A DNA stretch of 21,863 nucleotides from Treponema sp. Lineage in GTDB: Bacteria; Spirochaetota; Spirochaetia; Treponematales; Treponemataceae. Positions 13,752-21,298 of this stretch are shown in pieces; the stretch's first letter is position 1; each line of letters starts with the position of its first letter. A program made the translations under genes and the position numbers. Where the stretch lies: NCBI GenBank assembly GCA_016282455.1, contig JAEEKM010000096.1, positions 1-21,863 on the forward strand. The letters run 5' to 3'. Under the pieces are notes generated by a model. It did not search any database and was not told the DNA's origin. It worked only from the letters and a program-made list of their open reading frames with translations.

Positions 13752-14765
13752 CTAAAGAATTTTGTAGTCCAGATTACCCTTATCATCAAAAATTTTTACA
13801 GTACAGTTTTCCATGGTAACATTTTCTGCAAAGGCTGCAAGATCCATTGCGTAGGGAGAAAAAAAATCATCCGGGTTGTAATCGGTTTCAAGGGTCGTTT
13901 CAATTCCATCAGATGCAAGGCGGGAAAAGGCTCCGTTTAAGGTGATGATATCTTTTGCGGCAGGAAACAAAAGTTCCTTGTGTTTTTCAGAAAACTTCTG
14001 TTTTAAAAACACAAGCTGCATCTTTTCTATTTCTTCGTGACTAACCTTCTCCGGATCAAAACCTGTGTCCATGCTGCAATTATTGCACTGCTGCCATTCA
14101 TCAAAATCAGCAAAAAACTGCGAAGGGGAAATTTTTAGTGCAGAAGTAATTGTGTTAAACCATGCCACTGCCCTTCCGGAAGAATAAAAAGTCTGACAGG
14201 CAAAGGCCATACCGCGGGAAAAATCTAAATCTTTGGAAGAAAAAACTCCAGTCGCTTTGGGGAAAGGATTATCTTCCAGCTGTGGAAAATCAATGTGGTT
14301 GGGGTAAAGGGAAAGTGCAAAATCCAGGCGTTCACGAAAAGAACGGAAAGTGTCCCCCGCCTGTAAACCGTAACCCATGGTAAAACCAAAAACAATTTCT
14401 GTTTCGTTTAAGAGACGGGCTTTTGAAGCATAGAGTTTTTTGTCAAAAAGAAGTGCAGGTTTTCCGCCCTCTGTTTTTTCAATACCTGTTAACGGAATTT
14501 CAAGCGAACAGTTAAGGTTCTGGGCTGCATTAAGAATTTCTTTATTAAGTGTTTCCGCTTCAAGGGTGATTGTAAAAAAAACATTCCCTGCCTCACGGGC
14601 CGCTTTTTCCATAAACTCCAGAAGTGCCTGTTTGTTTTGGGAAAGAAGGCGGTCATGAACATAAAATTCAGTAATGCCTTTTTTAGAAAGAAGGGGAAGT
14701 TCCTTGAGTAAATCCTGTGAGGAAAATTCAAACTGCTTTACGGAAGCCTTCCCATTCTTTTCCAT
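13752..14765 (-). CDS. Radical-SAM-like protein lacking the CxxxCxxC cluster motif
   Basis: A 337-residue cytoplasmic protein whose residues 17-165 follow the pattern of the later part of a radical SAM half-barrel: KKGITEFYVHDRLLSQNKQA, then FFTITLEAETLNKEILNAA, then EIVFGFTMGYGLQAGDTFRS, where family members have the Gly-rich GLPGET segment. The following FYSSGRAVAWFNTI region resembles the C-terminus of B12-binding radical SAM proteins of the DUF4080 type. There is no N-terminal cluster-binding CxxxCxxC; only a CNNC pair at C227-C230 remains. It is therefore either a catalytically dead relative or a protein with another role. It starts 11 bases after asnA with no clear Shine-Dalgarno and is followed at 7 bases by the nuclease. 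Family link is inferred by eye. Confidence 0.55.
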   Translation of the reverse strand: MEKNGKASVKQFEFSSQDLLKELPLLSKKGITEFYVHDRLLSQNKQALLEFMEKAAREAGNVFFTITLEAETLNKEILNAAQNLNCSLEIPLTGIEKTEGGKPALLFDKKLYASKARLLNETEIVFGFTMGYGLQAGDTFRSFRERLDFALSLYPNHIDFPQLEDNPFPKATGVFSSKDLDFSRGMAFACQTFYSSGRAVAWFNTITSALKISPSQFFADFDEWQQCNNCSMDTGFDPEKVSHEEIEKMQLVFLKQKFSEKHKELLFPAAKDIITLNGAFSRLASDGIETTLETDYNPDDFFSPYAMDLAAFAENVTMENCTVKIFDDKGNLDYKIL

Positions 14766-14776
14766 TTTTACATTTA

Positions 14777-15814
14777 CTAGAGGATTGCGATTTTATTTTT
14801 GCGGCACTCAGACACCATGTTCTCAGGCCAGATGCTCACCTGGGTTTCGCCAATGTGGGCTTTGCGGAGGAAGTACATGCAGAGACGGCTCTGACCGATT
14901 CCACCACCCAAAGTCTGCTTCATATTGCCGGAAAGAAGAAGTGAGTGGAAAGGAAGATTTGCCCTCTCCATGCAGTTTCTTTCGTTAAGCTGGGCAGAAA
15001 GTGATTCCCTGTTCACGCGTATACCCATGGAAGAAAGTTCCATTGCATTTTCAAGCACAGGGTTCCAGACCATGATGTCTCCGTTCAAGCCGCGGTGTCC
15101 GTCTCCTGTTTCTGTAATCCAGTCATCATAGTCAGGGGCACGGCCGTCATGAATTGAACCGTCAGGAAGTTTTCCTCCAATACCGATGATGAAAACTGCA
15201 CCATATTTTTTGCAGGCCTCATATTCCCTTTCTTTAGGAGTTTTGTTGGGGAACTCCCTCTGAAGGTCATCAGAATAAAGGAAGGTAATATTCTCTGGAA
15301 GAAGAGGTTTAATTTCTTCGTAGCGGTCATAAATGTAAAATTCAGTTCTCTTAAGACAGCGGTAAACTTTTTCCACAACCTGTTTAAGGTAGGGAATTGT
15401 CCTGTCCCGCTCGTCAATGCAGAGTTCCCAGTCCCACTGGTCTACATAAAGGGAGTGAAGGTTATCCAGTTCTTCGTCTGCGCGGATTGCATTCATATCT
15501 GTGTAGATTCCAAAACCTGGAGTAAGCCCCATCTCTGTAATTTTCATGCGCTTCCATTTTGCAAGAGAATGCACAATCTCCATCTGAGTCTCATTCATGT
15601 CTTTAACGGGAAAATGTACCGGACGTTCAACACCATTCAAATCATCATTGATACCTGTACCGCTTTTAACAAAGAGAGGAGCAGTTACACGGGTAAGATT
15701 AAGCTCTGTACTGAGTGCAAGCTGAAAAAAGTCCTTAATAAGAACAATCGCATTTTCGGTTTCTTTTTCATTCAAAACTGGCTTATAGCCTTTGGGAACA
15801 TAAAGCTGAGACAT
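14777..15814 (-). CDS. asnA: Aspartate-ammonia ligase (asparagine synthetase A)
   Basis: Makes asparagine from aspartate, ammonia and ATP in the cytoplasm, using the class II aminoacyl-tRNA-synthetase fold. The 345 residues are close to the 330 of E. coli AsnA. Family segments include LFVKSGTGINDDLNGVERPV, FGIYTDMNAIRADEELDN followed by HSLYVDQWDWE, then GDIMVWNPVLENAMELSSMG, and the C-terminal TLGGGIGQSRLCM with its ATP-binding arginine. AAGGAG precedes the start. It heads an asnA, radical-SAM-like, nuclease run from a well-formed promoter. Confidence 0.98.
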   Translation of the reverse strand: MSQLYVPKGYKPVLNEKETENAIVLIKDFFQLALSTELNLTRVTAPLFVKSGTGINDDLNGVERPVHFPVKDMNETQMEIVHSLAKWKRMKITEMGLTPGFGIYTDMNAIRADEELDNLHSLYVDQWDWELCIDERDRTIPYLKQVVEKVYRCLKRTEFYIYDRYEEIKPLLPENITFLYSDDLQREFPNKTPKEREYEACKKYGAVFIIGIGGKLPDGSIHDGRAPDYDDWITETGDGHRGLNGDIMVWNPVLENAMELSSMGIRVNRESLSAQLNERNCMERANLPFHSLLLSGNMKQTLGGGIGQSRLCMYFLRKAHIGETQVSIWPENMVSECRKNKIAIL

Positions 15815-15839
15815 ATTATCTCCTTATAAAATTGATGGA

Positions 15840-15868
15840 ATTATAATGAAAATAGCGGGATTTTTCAA
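15840..15868 (-). promoter_or_regulatory. Predicted promoter of asnA
   Basis: On the minus strand TTGAAA (15863-15868) and a perfect TATAAT (15840-15845) are 17 bases apart, and the -10 ends 25 bases before the asnA start. It separates asnA from the LacI-family gene upstream, although no intrinsic terminator is visible between them. Confidence 0.8.
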
Positions 15869-15937
15869 TAAGAGTGCGGAAGAGGGAATGACCAGTTGGA
15901 ATGGTCCCGACAGGTCAGCAGGTTAAGCCAGAAAACT

Positions 15938-16951
15938 TTAGTTCAGTTTTGCCACGCTCTGGCGTTCAACGAGGGACACAGGCAGGATGGTTGAATGGGG
16001 GACGGTTTTTCCTTCGATTGTGTCAATCAGGACGTCTACGGCGGTAAAGCCTTTTTGCTGCATGTCCTGTTTTACGGCGGTAAGGGGAGGCACGGTGATT
16101 GAGCTTACAAAAATATCGTCAAAGCCAATTAGTGAAAAATCCTCTGGAACATGAAGTCCTTCTTCTGAAAGGCCTGTGAGTATACCGGCAGCAAGAAGGT
16201 CGGCGGTTGCAAAAGCGGAAGTCAAATCTCTGCGGGAAGCCAGCATGTGTCCGGCTTTGTTTCCGTCTTCCATTGTCTGAATGGTGATAAGGTTTTCTTT
16301 TTTTACGGAAAGTCCTGCTTCTTCCAAAGCCTGTACATAACCCATGTAACGTTCGTGAATAACACCGCGGTCAAAAATTTCAGGAGAAACAAAGGCAATG
16401 TTTTTATGCCCCTTTTCAATCAGATGCTTTGTAGCAAGATAACCGCCCTTACGGTCTTCAATTCCAACATTTAGTACCTGTTTGTCTTCTACATAACTGT
16501 CAATGCAGACAGAGGGTATTTTACTTTTTACAATCTGGGTAAAAAAATCGTCGTCGAACATGGAAAGAAAAATCATTCCGCACATGTTCCAGTTGTTAAA
16601 AAGGGAATTGAGTTCCTGCACGGTAGCGACAGTTCCCATCATCATAAAGTAACCGCGGGCCCGCAGCTCACGCTCAATAGAACGTATCATCATGCTAAGG
16701 AAGGGATCTTCTACAAGACGGGCACCGGGGGTTCCTATTTCACGGTTTATTACACCAACAATACGGCTGTTTTTATTGACCAGGGCACGGGCAGACATAT
16801 TGGGAACATAATTGTTCTGAGTAATTATTTTGTTTATTTTTTCTACAGTCGCAGGAGACACATGGTTTGTAGCTCCATGAATGACATTTGAAACTGTAGT
16901 TACGCTTACTCCCGCCTGCTGAGCGATATCTTTAATGGTCATAGCCCGCAT
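15938..16951 (-). CDS. LacI-family transcriptional regulator of the alpha-glucan operon
   Basis: A 337-residue sugar-responsive repressor. The N-terminal helix-turn-helix is textbook LacI (MTIKDIAQQAGVSVTTVSNV), followed by the hinge segment VPNMSARALVNKNSR and a periplasmic-binding-protein-like effector domain from about residue 63 to the end (GVINREIG, DDFFTQIVKSKIPSVCID, SLIGFDDIFVSSITVPPLTAV). AGGTG seven bases upstream supports the first of two close Met codons. It starts 17 bases after the GH13 gene and is last in the GH31-GH13 run, so it probably responds to maltose or a malto-oligosaccharide and represses this operon. The operator would lie upstream of the amylase gene, outside the window. 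Confidence 0.93.
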   Translation of the reverse strand: MRAMTIKDIAQQAGVSVTTVSNVIHGATNHVSPATVEKINKIITQNNYVPNMSARALVNKNSRIVGVINREIGTPGARLVEDPFLSMMIRSIERELRARGYFMMMGTVATVQELNSLFNNWNMCGMIFLSMFDDDFFTQIVKSKIPSVCIDSYVEDKQVLNVGIEDRKGGYLATKHLIEKGHKNIAFVSPEIFDRGVIHERYMGYVQALEEAGLSVKKENLITIQTMEDGNKAGHMLASRRDLTSAFATADLLAAGILTGLSEEGLHVPEDFSLIGFDDIFVSSITVPPLTAVKQDMQQKGFTAVDVLIDTIEGKTVPHSTILPVSLVERQSVAKLN

Positions 16952-16968
16952 TGTATCACACCTGAGCC

Positions 16969-18867
16969 TTATTTTTCAATGGAAAAAGAAAACACGCTGT
17001 GACTGTGAGCCGGCAGAGTAAATACTCCGCTTTCAGAAAAAGAGATTTTTTCTCCGCTGAGCACACAGGGTTGGGCTGTCTGTGAAAGGGCAAACATTTC
17101 TCTTGGAATGTAAACATAACTTTCCCTGTCTCCCATAGAAGCGGCAGTAAAGATAACTTCATCTTCTGTAAAACGGGCAAAACAAACCGTGTAACCTTCT
17201 GCACTAACTACTGCAAAGGAACCTTCGCTCCAGGCTTTTTTCTCACGGCGGATTTTAATGATGTTTGAATAAAAGTCATGCATTAAAAGACTCTGCGGAT
17301 TTTTTTCCCAGTTCCAGTTAAAGGGGTAACGGCAGGCATCTACAGAGTTTTCCCTTCCTTCAAGGGCAATTTCATCTCCGTAATAAATGTTGGGAGTACC
17401 GGGAATGGTAAAAAGAAGTGCCACTGCGCTTTTGTAATCTGACTCACTTACGGTAGAAATGTTGTGAAGGCGAATTACGTCATGACTGTCAAAAAGATTA
17501 AACTGCTGCAGCTGAACTGCACCGGGAAGAACCCTGAGGAATTCTATTACACGGGAAGCAAATTCACTTGCAGTAAGTTTATGTTTGTTTGCCTTAAGAA
17601 TCGGATTTCGTTCGTGGTACAAATCTTTTGCTCCGGCAAACTCACGCACGGGACGACCGGCACCAAAATAATTCATGGTTGCATCCCAGCGGTTACCTTT
17701 TAAGTCACAGGCACAGTCTGCCCATTCCTCTGCAAGAAGATAGGCATCTTTTTTTACAGACTTAAGGTGACTTCTTAGTTCCTCCAGCACTTCATCGTGC
17801 ACGTCCACTTTGTCATTGCGGGCCATGCAGTCTGCAACATCAAAACGCCAGCCGTCAATTCCATAAGGAGGAAGCAGCCACTTTTGCAGGACAGAATCTT
17901 TTTTGCGGTAGATGGCATCACGGAGTTCAGGCGAAGTGTAATTTAACTGAGGCATTGTCTGTACGCCAAACCAGGTAAGGTAACTTCCGTCTTCATTAAA
18001 AAAATAATAATTTCTTTCGGGAGCATTTATATTCTGATAGGCACCAACTTCAGAAGGATAAAACTCGTTCTGTTTGTTAAACCATTTGGAAGCACTGCTG
18101 GTGTGGTTTACAGAAATGTCAAGAAGCAGCTTCATGTTTCTTTTGTGCATTTCCTTTATGAGTTTTTCAAGCGCTTCGTCTCCGCCTAAATGCGGGTCAA
18201 TGTGAAAATAATCCAGGGCATCATAACGGTGAATGGAAGGAGAAACAAAAATCGGATTTAAATAAATTCCGTTCACTCCAAGACTCTGCAGGTAATCAAG
18301 TTTTTCTATAATGCCATAAAGGTCACCGTTTCTAAAATCAAGATTGTGTCCTTCTTCGTATTCCATGGCAGGGGTATCCCATTTTTCACTTGTGGGTTCA
18401 TATCCCTGATAGGTGTATTCACCCGGCTTAACATTTAACTCTTCTTTTCCATTGCAAAAACGGTCTGGAAAAATCTGATAGAAGACGGTGTCTTTTACCC
18501 AGCGGGGAGCATCATAGTCTGCAAGAAGAACAAAGTCATGTTCTTCACTTGGAATAAAATCTGTGAGCTTGTACTGGGTGTAATAATAAATCTTGTCGTC
18601 TGTTACAAAATAAAAATGGTAGTTGTAGTAGGGGTCACGGATGGGAACACTAACACTGTAGTACTGGAGTTCTCCAAGCGTGCGGGATTTTTTCATTTCA
18701 AAAAGCTGTTCAACGCCAAAAACTCTGGCACGGAGGAATACATTTTTTACTTCCTCATTTTTAAGGAGACGGACACTTATGGTAACTTCCTCACCTTTTT
18801 TGGGATAAGGATTGCTTACAAAATTTTCTGTAGTATCGCTGAATATGCTTTTTTTCCAGTCCAACAT
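16969..18867 (-). CDS. GH13 neopullulanase / cyclomaltodextrinase-like alpha-glucan hydrolase
   Basis: A 632-residue cytoplasmic GH13 enzyme that cuts alpha-1,4 (and perhaps alpha-1,6) links in malto-oligosaccharides, pullulan or cyclodextrins. It has an N-terminal CBM34-like beta domain (about 1-115), then the barrel from VFYQIFPDRFCNG. Numbering from the chosen start, the nucleophile is D343 in GWRFDVAD, the acid/base E380 in LLAEEW and the third acidic residue D463 in DSHD. A C-terminal beta domain closes the protein. No signal peptide is present. I prefer the ATG at 18867 to one 11 codons upstream because AGAGGTGA lies at the right distance before it. It follows the GH31 gene by 10 bases and precedes the LacI gene by 17. 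Confidence 0.92.
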   Translation of the reverse strand: MLDWKKSIFSDTTENFVSNPYPKKGEEVTISVRLLKNEEVKNVFLRARVFGVEQLFEMKKSRTLGELQYYSVSVPIRDPYYNYHFYFVTDDKIYYYTQYKLTDFIPSEEHDFVLLADYDAPRWVKDTVFYQIFPDRFCNGKEELNVKPGEYTYQGYEPTSEKWDTPAMEYEEGHNLDFRNGDLYGIIEKLDYLQSLGVNGIYLNPIFVSPSIHRYDALDYFHIDPHLGGDEALEKLIKEMHKRNMKLLLDISVNHTSSASKWFNKQNEFYPSEVGAYQNINAPERNYYFFNEDGSYLTWFGVQTMPQLNYTSPELRDAIYRKKDSVLQKWLLPPYGIDGWRFDVADCMARNDKVDVHDEVLEELRSHLKSVKKDAYLLAEEWADCACDLKGNRWDATMNYFGAGRPVREFAGAKDLYHERNPILKANKHKLTASEFASRVIEFLRVLPGAVQLQQFNLFDSHDVIRLHNISTVSESDYKSAVALLFTIPGTPNIYYGDEIALEGRENSVDACRYPFNWNWEKNPQSLLMHDFYSNIIKIRREKKAWSEGSFAVVSAEGYTVCFARFTEDEVIFTAASMGDRESYVYIPREMFALSQTAQPCVLSGEKISFSESGVFTLPAHSHSVFSFSIEK

Positions 18868-18871
18868 TCTT

Positions 18872-18879
18872 TCACCTCT
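18872..18879 (-). promoter_or_regulatory. Ribosome-binding site deciding the GH13 start
   Basis: AGAGGTGA on the minus strand overlaps the stop codon of the GH31 gene and ends four bases before the ATG at 18867. This placement favours the shorter GH13 start and implies coupling between the two hydrolase genes. Confidence 0.65.
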
Positions 18880-21262
18880 AGTCGTTTTCAATCTGTTCAA
18901 TCAGTGCTTTTATTATTTCCGTATCTGACTCAGCCTCAAGAAGGGACGAATACAGATTTTCTTTTCCAATATATTTTTTTACGGCATCAAAGACTGCTTC
19001 TTTTTTTATAAAATCTATCTGCATTTTGTCAAGAAGAGTAAAGGCTCTTTTTTCTGCCGCTTTATTTTTTTCTTCTTTTGATTTTTTCTTTTCATCACAA
19101 AGAGTAAGTGAACATTCATTTCCACAGGCAACTTCTACACTGTACTGAAGTTCTCTTTTTTCTTCGCAGTAAAAAACCTTTTCTTTTGCAGAAGAAACGC
19201 CGGTAAAATCGCAGTTCATAAAATGAAGGGTATACTTTCTCTTTTGCGGAAGAATTGATTTGTCTCCGACAGAGGAATGAATTGTAAAAGTTTTTTCTTT
19301 TTCATTCCAGGTAAAGTCTGTTGTTGCAAAGCTTCCTTTTTCATAATCAAAGCCATCTCCTGAATCTTCGTAGAGGGAGAAAGCACCGTCACTTCCTGTT
19401 GCAATGTAGAGGTCAAAAGTTTCAGGAAGTTTTTCTGCACTGCCTTCATGCATTGCTTCTTCTTCGCCCATGAGAGGGAGAATTGCTCCACTTTTTAAAA
19501 GCAGAGGGAAGGAATCTAAACTTCTGTACATGGAAAGAACTCTGTCGCCCTGATAGGTTCTTCCTGTAAAAAAATCTGTGTAAAGGCCCTGGGGGAGCCA
19601 GACTTTTGTTTTTGATTTTTTTAATCTCGGGTCCATTTTTTCCGTAACTGGAGCGCACAAAAGTTCTGAACCAAAGTAATATTCGTTTTTCATGTCATAG
19701 GCTTCGCCTTTGTGAGGCCACTCGTAGTAAAGGGGTTCAAGCAGAGGACGGCCTTCTTTTGCAAAACGTCTGTTCATTGTGTAGGTGTAGGGAATGAGTC
19801 TGTGGCGGAGACGCATTATATTTTTTATTGCAGTGCATGCTTCTATTCCATAGTGCCAGGGTTCTTTGTGATTGAAAGGACTTGCAGAAGAATGAAGGCG
19901 CATGATTGGAGAGAAAACTCCCCACTGAGCCCAGCGTACCTGAAGTTCTTCATCATAAGTGCCCAGCATGTGTCCGCCAATGTCATGACTCCACCAGCCG
20001 TAACCTATGTTGCCTGCAGTAATTGTAAAATATGGCTGAAAGTTTAAACTCTCCCAGGAGATTACAGTATCGCCTGAAAAACCAATCGGGTAGCGGTGAC
20101 TTCCAGGTCCTGCGTATCTTGAAAGAATAAGGGGGCGTTTTTTATTTCCTTTATTATCAAGATAATGATAGTGATTTAAAAGCCAGAGGGGATCAAGCCC
20201 TGCCCTTGAAGAACAGTTTCCCTGCTGCCAGTCAATCCACCAGAAGTCCACGCCTTCTTTTTCAAGCGGATGATGCAGGCATTCAAAATAACTTTCGGTA
20301 AAGGAAGGGTCTGTAATGTCAAAGGTAACACTAGTGCCGTCATTTTTCTGACCCAGTGCCTTCTTCATGTTTTCATAAGCATCTTCGTGGCGTCCCACTC
20401 CTTCGGCAGGGTGCACATTAAGGGAAACATGCAGTTTTTTTTCATGCAGTTGTGAAAGAAATTTTTCCGGCTGGGGGAACAATTCTCTGTTCCAGCTGTA
20501 ACCCGTCCATCCGGTTCCAATGGAATGGTCAATGTTCACTTTGTGCCAGTCCATGTCTATCATGGCAACAGAAAGGGGAATGCCTTCTTCTTTAAACTGA
20601 TTCATTAAGGCAAGGTATTCTTCCTGAGTGTAAGCGTAGTAGCGGCTCCACCAGTTTCCAAGTGCATAGCGGGGAAGCAGGGGCGGAAATCCTGTGAGGG
20701 TAAAATAATCTTTTAGTGCCTGTCTGTAGGAGTGACCGTAACCAAAAAAGTAAAGGTCTTTTGCATTTGTAGTTTTTCTTTCGCTTAAAGTTCCGTCTTC
20801 TTCAATCAGGTATGAATCTGAATCATCCAAAACAGTAAAGCCTTCCCGTGAAAGGATTCCCTTTTCAAGAGGGATTGCTCCGTTTGCCCTGTCTAAAGTT
20901 CTGGCAGTTCCACCAAGGGTAGAAAAACTTTCTCCTGAAGCCCAGGAATTTTTTAGAATATTTACCGGGCTTTTCATTACCACAAGAAGTGAGTTAGAAA
21001 AAACGGCATCGCTTTTTATGTAGACTTTAAGGGCCTTTGTTTCAAGAAGGGTTTCTCCCTTTTCTTCAGTCACAGAAAAATCAGTGTGAGGGAAATTCCT
21101 CTTCCAGACTTTTTGTGTCGGCATGTCCACAAAAGTTTTTGTCTCACTCCACTCAATGCGAAGAAGAGAATCTGTTAAAACAGAGAGACGGATTTTTCCC
21201 TTCTGGTAGACGGATGAGTTATCTGTTACTGAATCTGCCTTAATGCGATACCGTTCTTTCAT
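18878..21262 (-). CDS. GH31-family alpha-glucosidase-like glycoside hydrolase
   Basis: A 794-residue enzyme that probably releases terminal glucose, or a related alpha-linked sugar, from oligosaccharides. Domains: N-terminal beta-sandwich (about 1-190, with SWASGESFSTLGGTARTLD), catalytic barrel from ALGNWWSRYYAYT (200-212), then C-terminal beta domains. The presumed nucleophile is D344 in WWIDWQQG and the acid/base D398 in GFSGDTVISWE; WWSHDIGGH (423-431) and MRLHSS (454-459) shape the sugar pocket. The usual WxDMNE motif is replaced by WxDWQQ, a pattern seen in a divergent GH31 branch. Residues from about 725 form a Lys/Glu-rich helical tail beyond the usual end. No signal peptide is seen. 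AAGGAA precedes the start; the amylase gene ends 36 bases upstream. Confidence 0.9.
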   Translation of the reverse strand: MKERYRIKADSVTDNSSVYQKGKIRLSVLTDSLLRIEWSETKTFVDMPTQKVWKRNFPHTDFSVTEEKGETLLETKALKVYIKSDAVFSNSLLVVMKSPVNILKNSWASGESFSTLGGTARTLDRANGAIPLEKGILSREGFTVLDDSDSYLIEEDGTLSERKTTNAKDLYFFGYGHSYRQALKDYFTLTGFPPLLPRYALGNWWSRYYAYTQEEYLALMNQFKEEGIPLSVAMIDMDWHKVNIDHSIGTGWTGYSWNRELFPQPEKFLSQLHEKKLHVSLNVHPAEGVGRHEDAYENMKKALGQKNDGTSVTFDITDPSFTESYFECLHHPLEKEGVDFWWIDWQQGNCSSRAGLDPLWLLNHYHYLDNKGNKKRPLILSRYAGPGSHRYPIGFSGDTVISWESLNFQPYFTITAGNIGYGWWSHDIGGHMLGTYDEELQVRWAQWGVFSPIMRLHSSASPFNHKEPWHYGIEACTAIKNIMRLRHRLIPYTYTMNRRFAKEGRPLLEPLYYEWPHKGEAYDMKNEYYFGSELLCAPVTEKMDPRLKKSKTKVWLPQGLYTDFFTGRTYQGDRVLSMYRSLDSFPLLLKSGAILPLMGEEEAMHEGSAEKLPETFDLYIATGSDGAFSLYEDSGDGFDYEKGSFATTDFTWNEKEKTFTIHSSVGDKSILPQKRKYTLHFMNCDFTGVSSAKEKVFYCEEKRELQYSVEVACGNECSLTLCDEKKKSKEEKNKAAEKRAFTLLDKMQIDFIKKEAVFDAVKKYIGKENLYSSLLEAESDTEIIKALIEQIEND

Positions 21263-21298
21263 TTTAATTCCTTACTGAGTTTTTTTTGGAAAACTTTA

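Noticed and set aside
13742..13789. Longer N-terminus for the nuclease (start at 13789)
   Set aside because: It would overlap the preceding gene by 38 bases and put charged residues before the signal peptide; the ATG at 13744 has a ribosome-binding site and an ordinary lipoprotein signal.
15884..15908. Imperfect hairpin (GACCA with TGGTC, flanked by GGGA and TCCC) after the LacI gene as a terminator or operator
   Set aside because: The stem is short and irregular, and no T-run follows on the minus strand, so termination cannot be claimed; it also lacks the CG-centred symmetry usual for LacI-family operators.
18868..18900. Longer N-terminus for the GH13 enzyme (start at 18900)
   Set aside because: It overlaps the GH31 gene by 23 bases, while the ATG at 18867 has AGAGGTGA at the correct distance.
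18538..19011. 157-codon plus-strand ORF opposite the GH13 and GH31 genes
   Set aside because: Antisense to two confident glycosidase genes, with Phe/Val-rich composition typical of a reverse-strand shadow.
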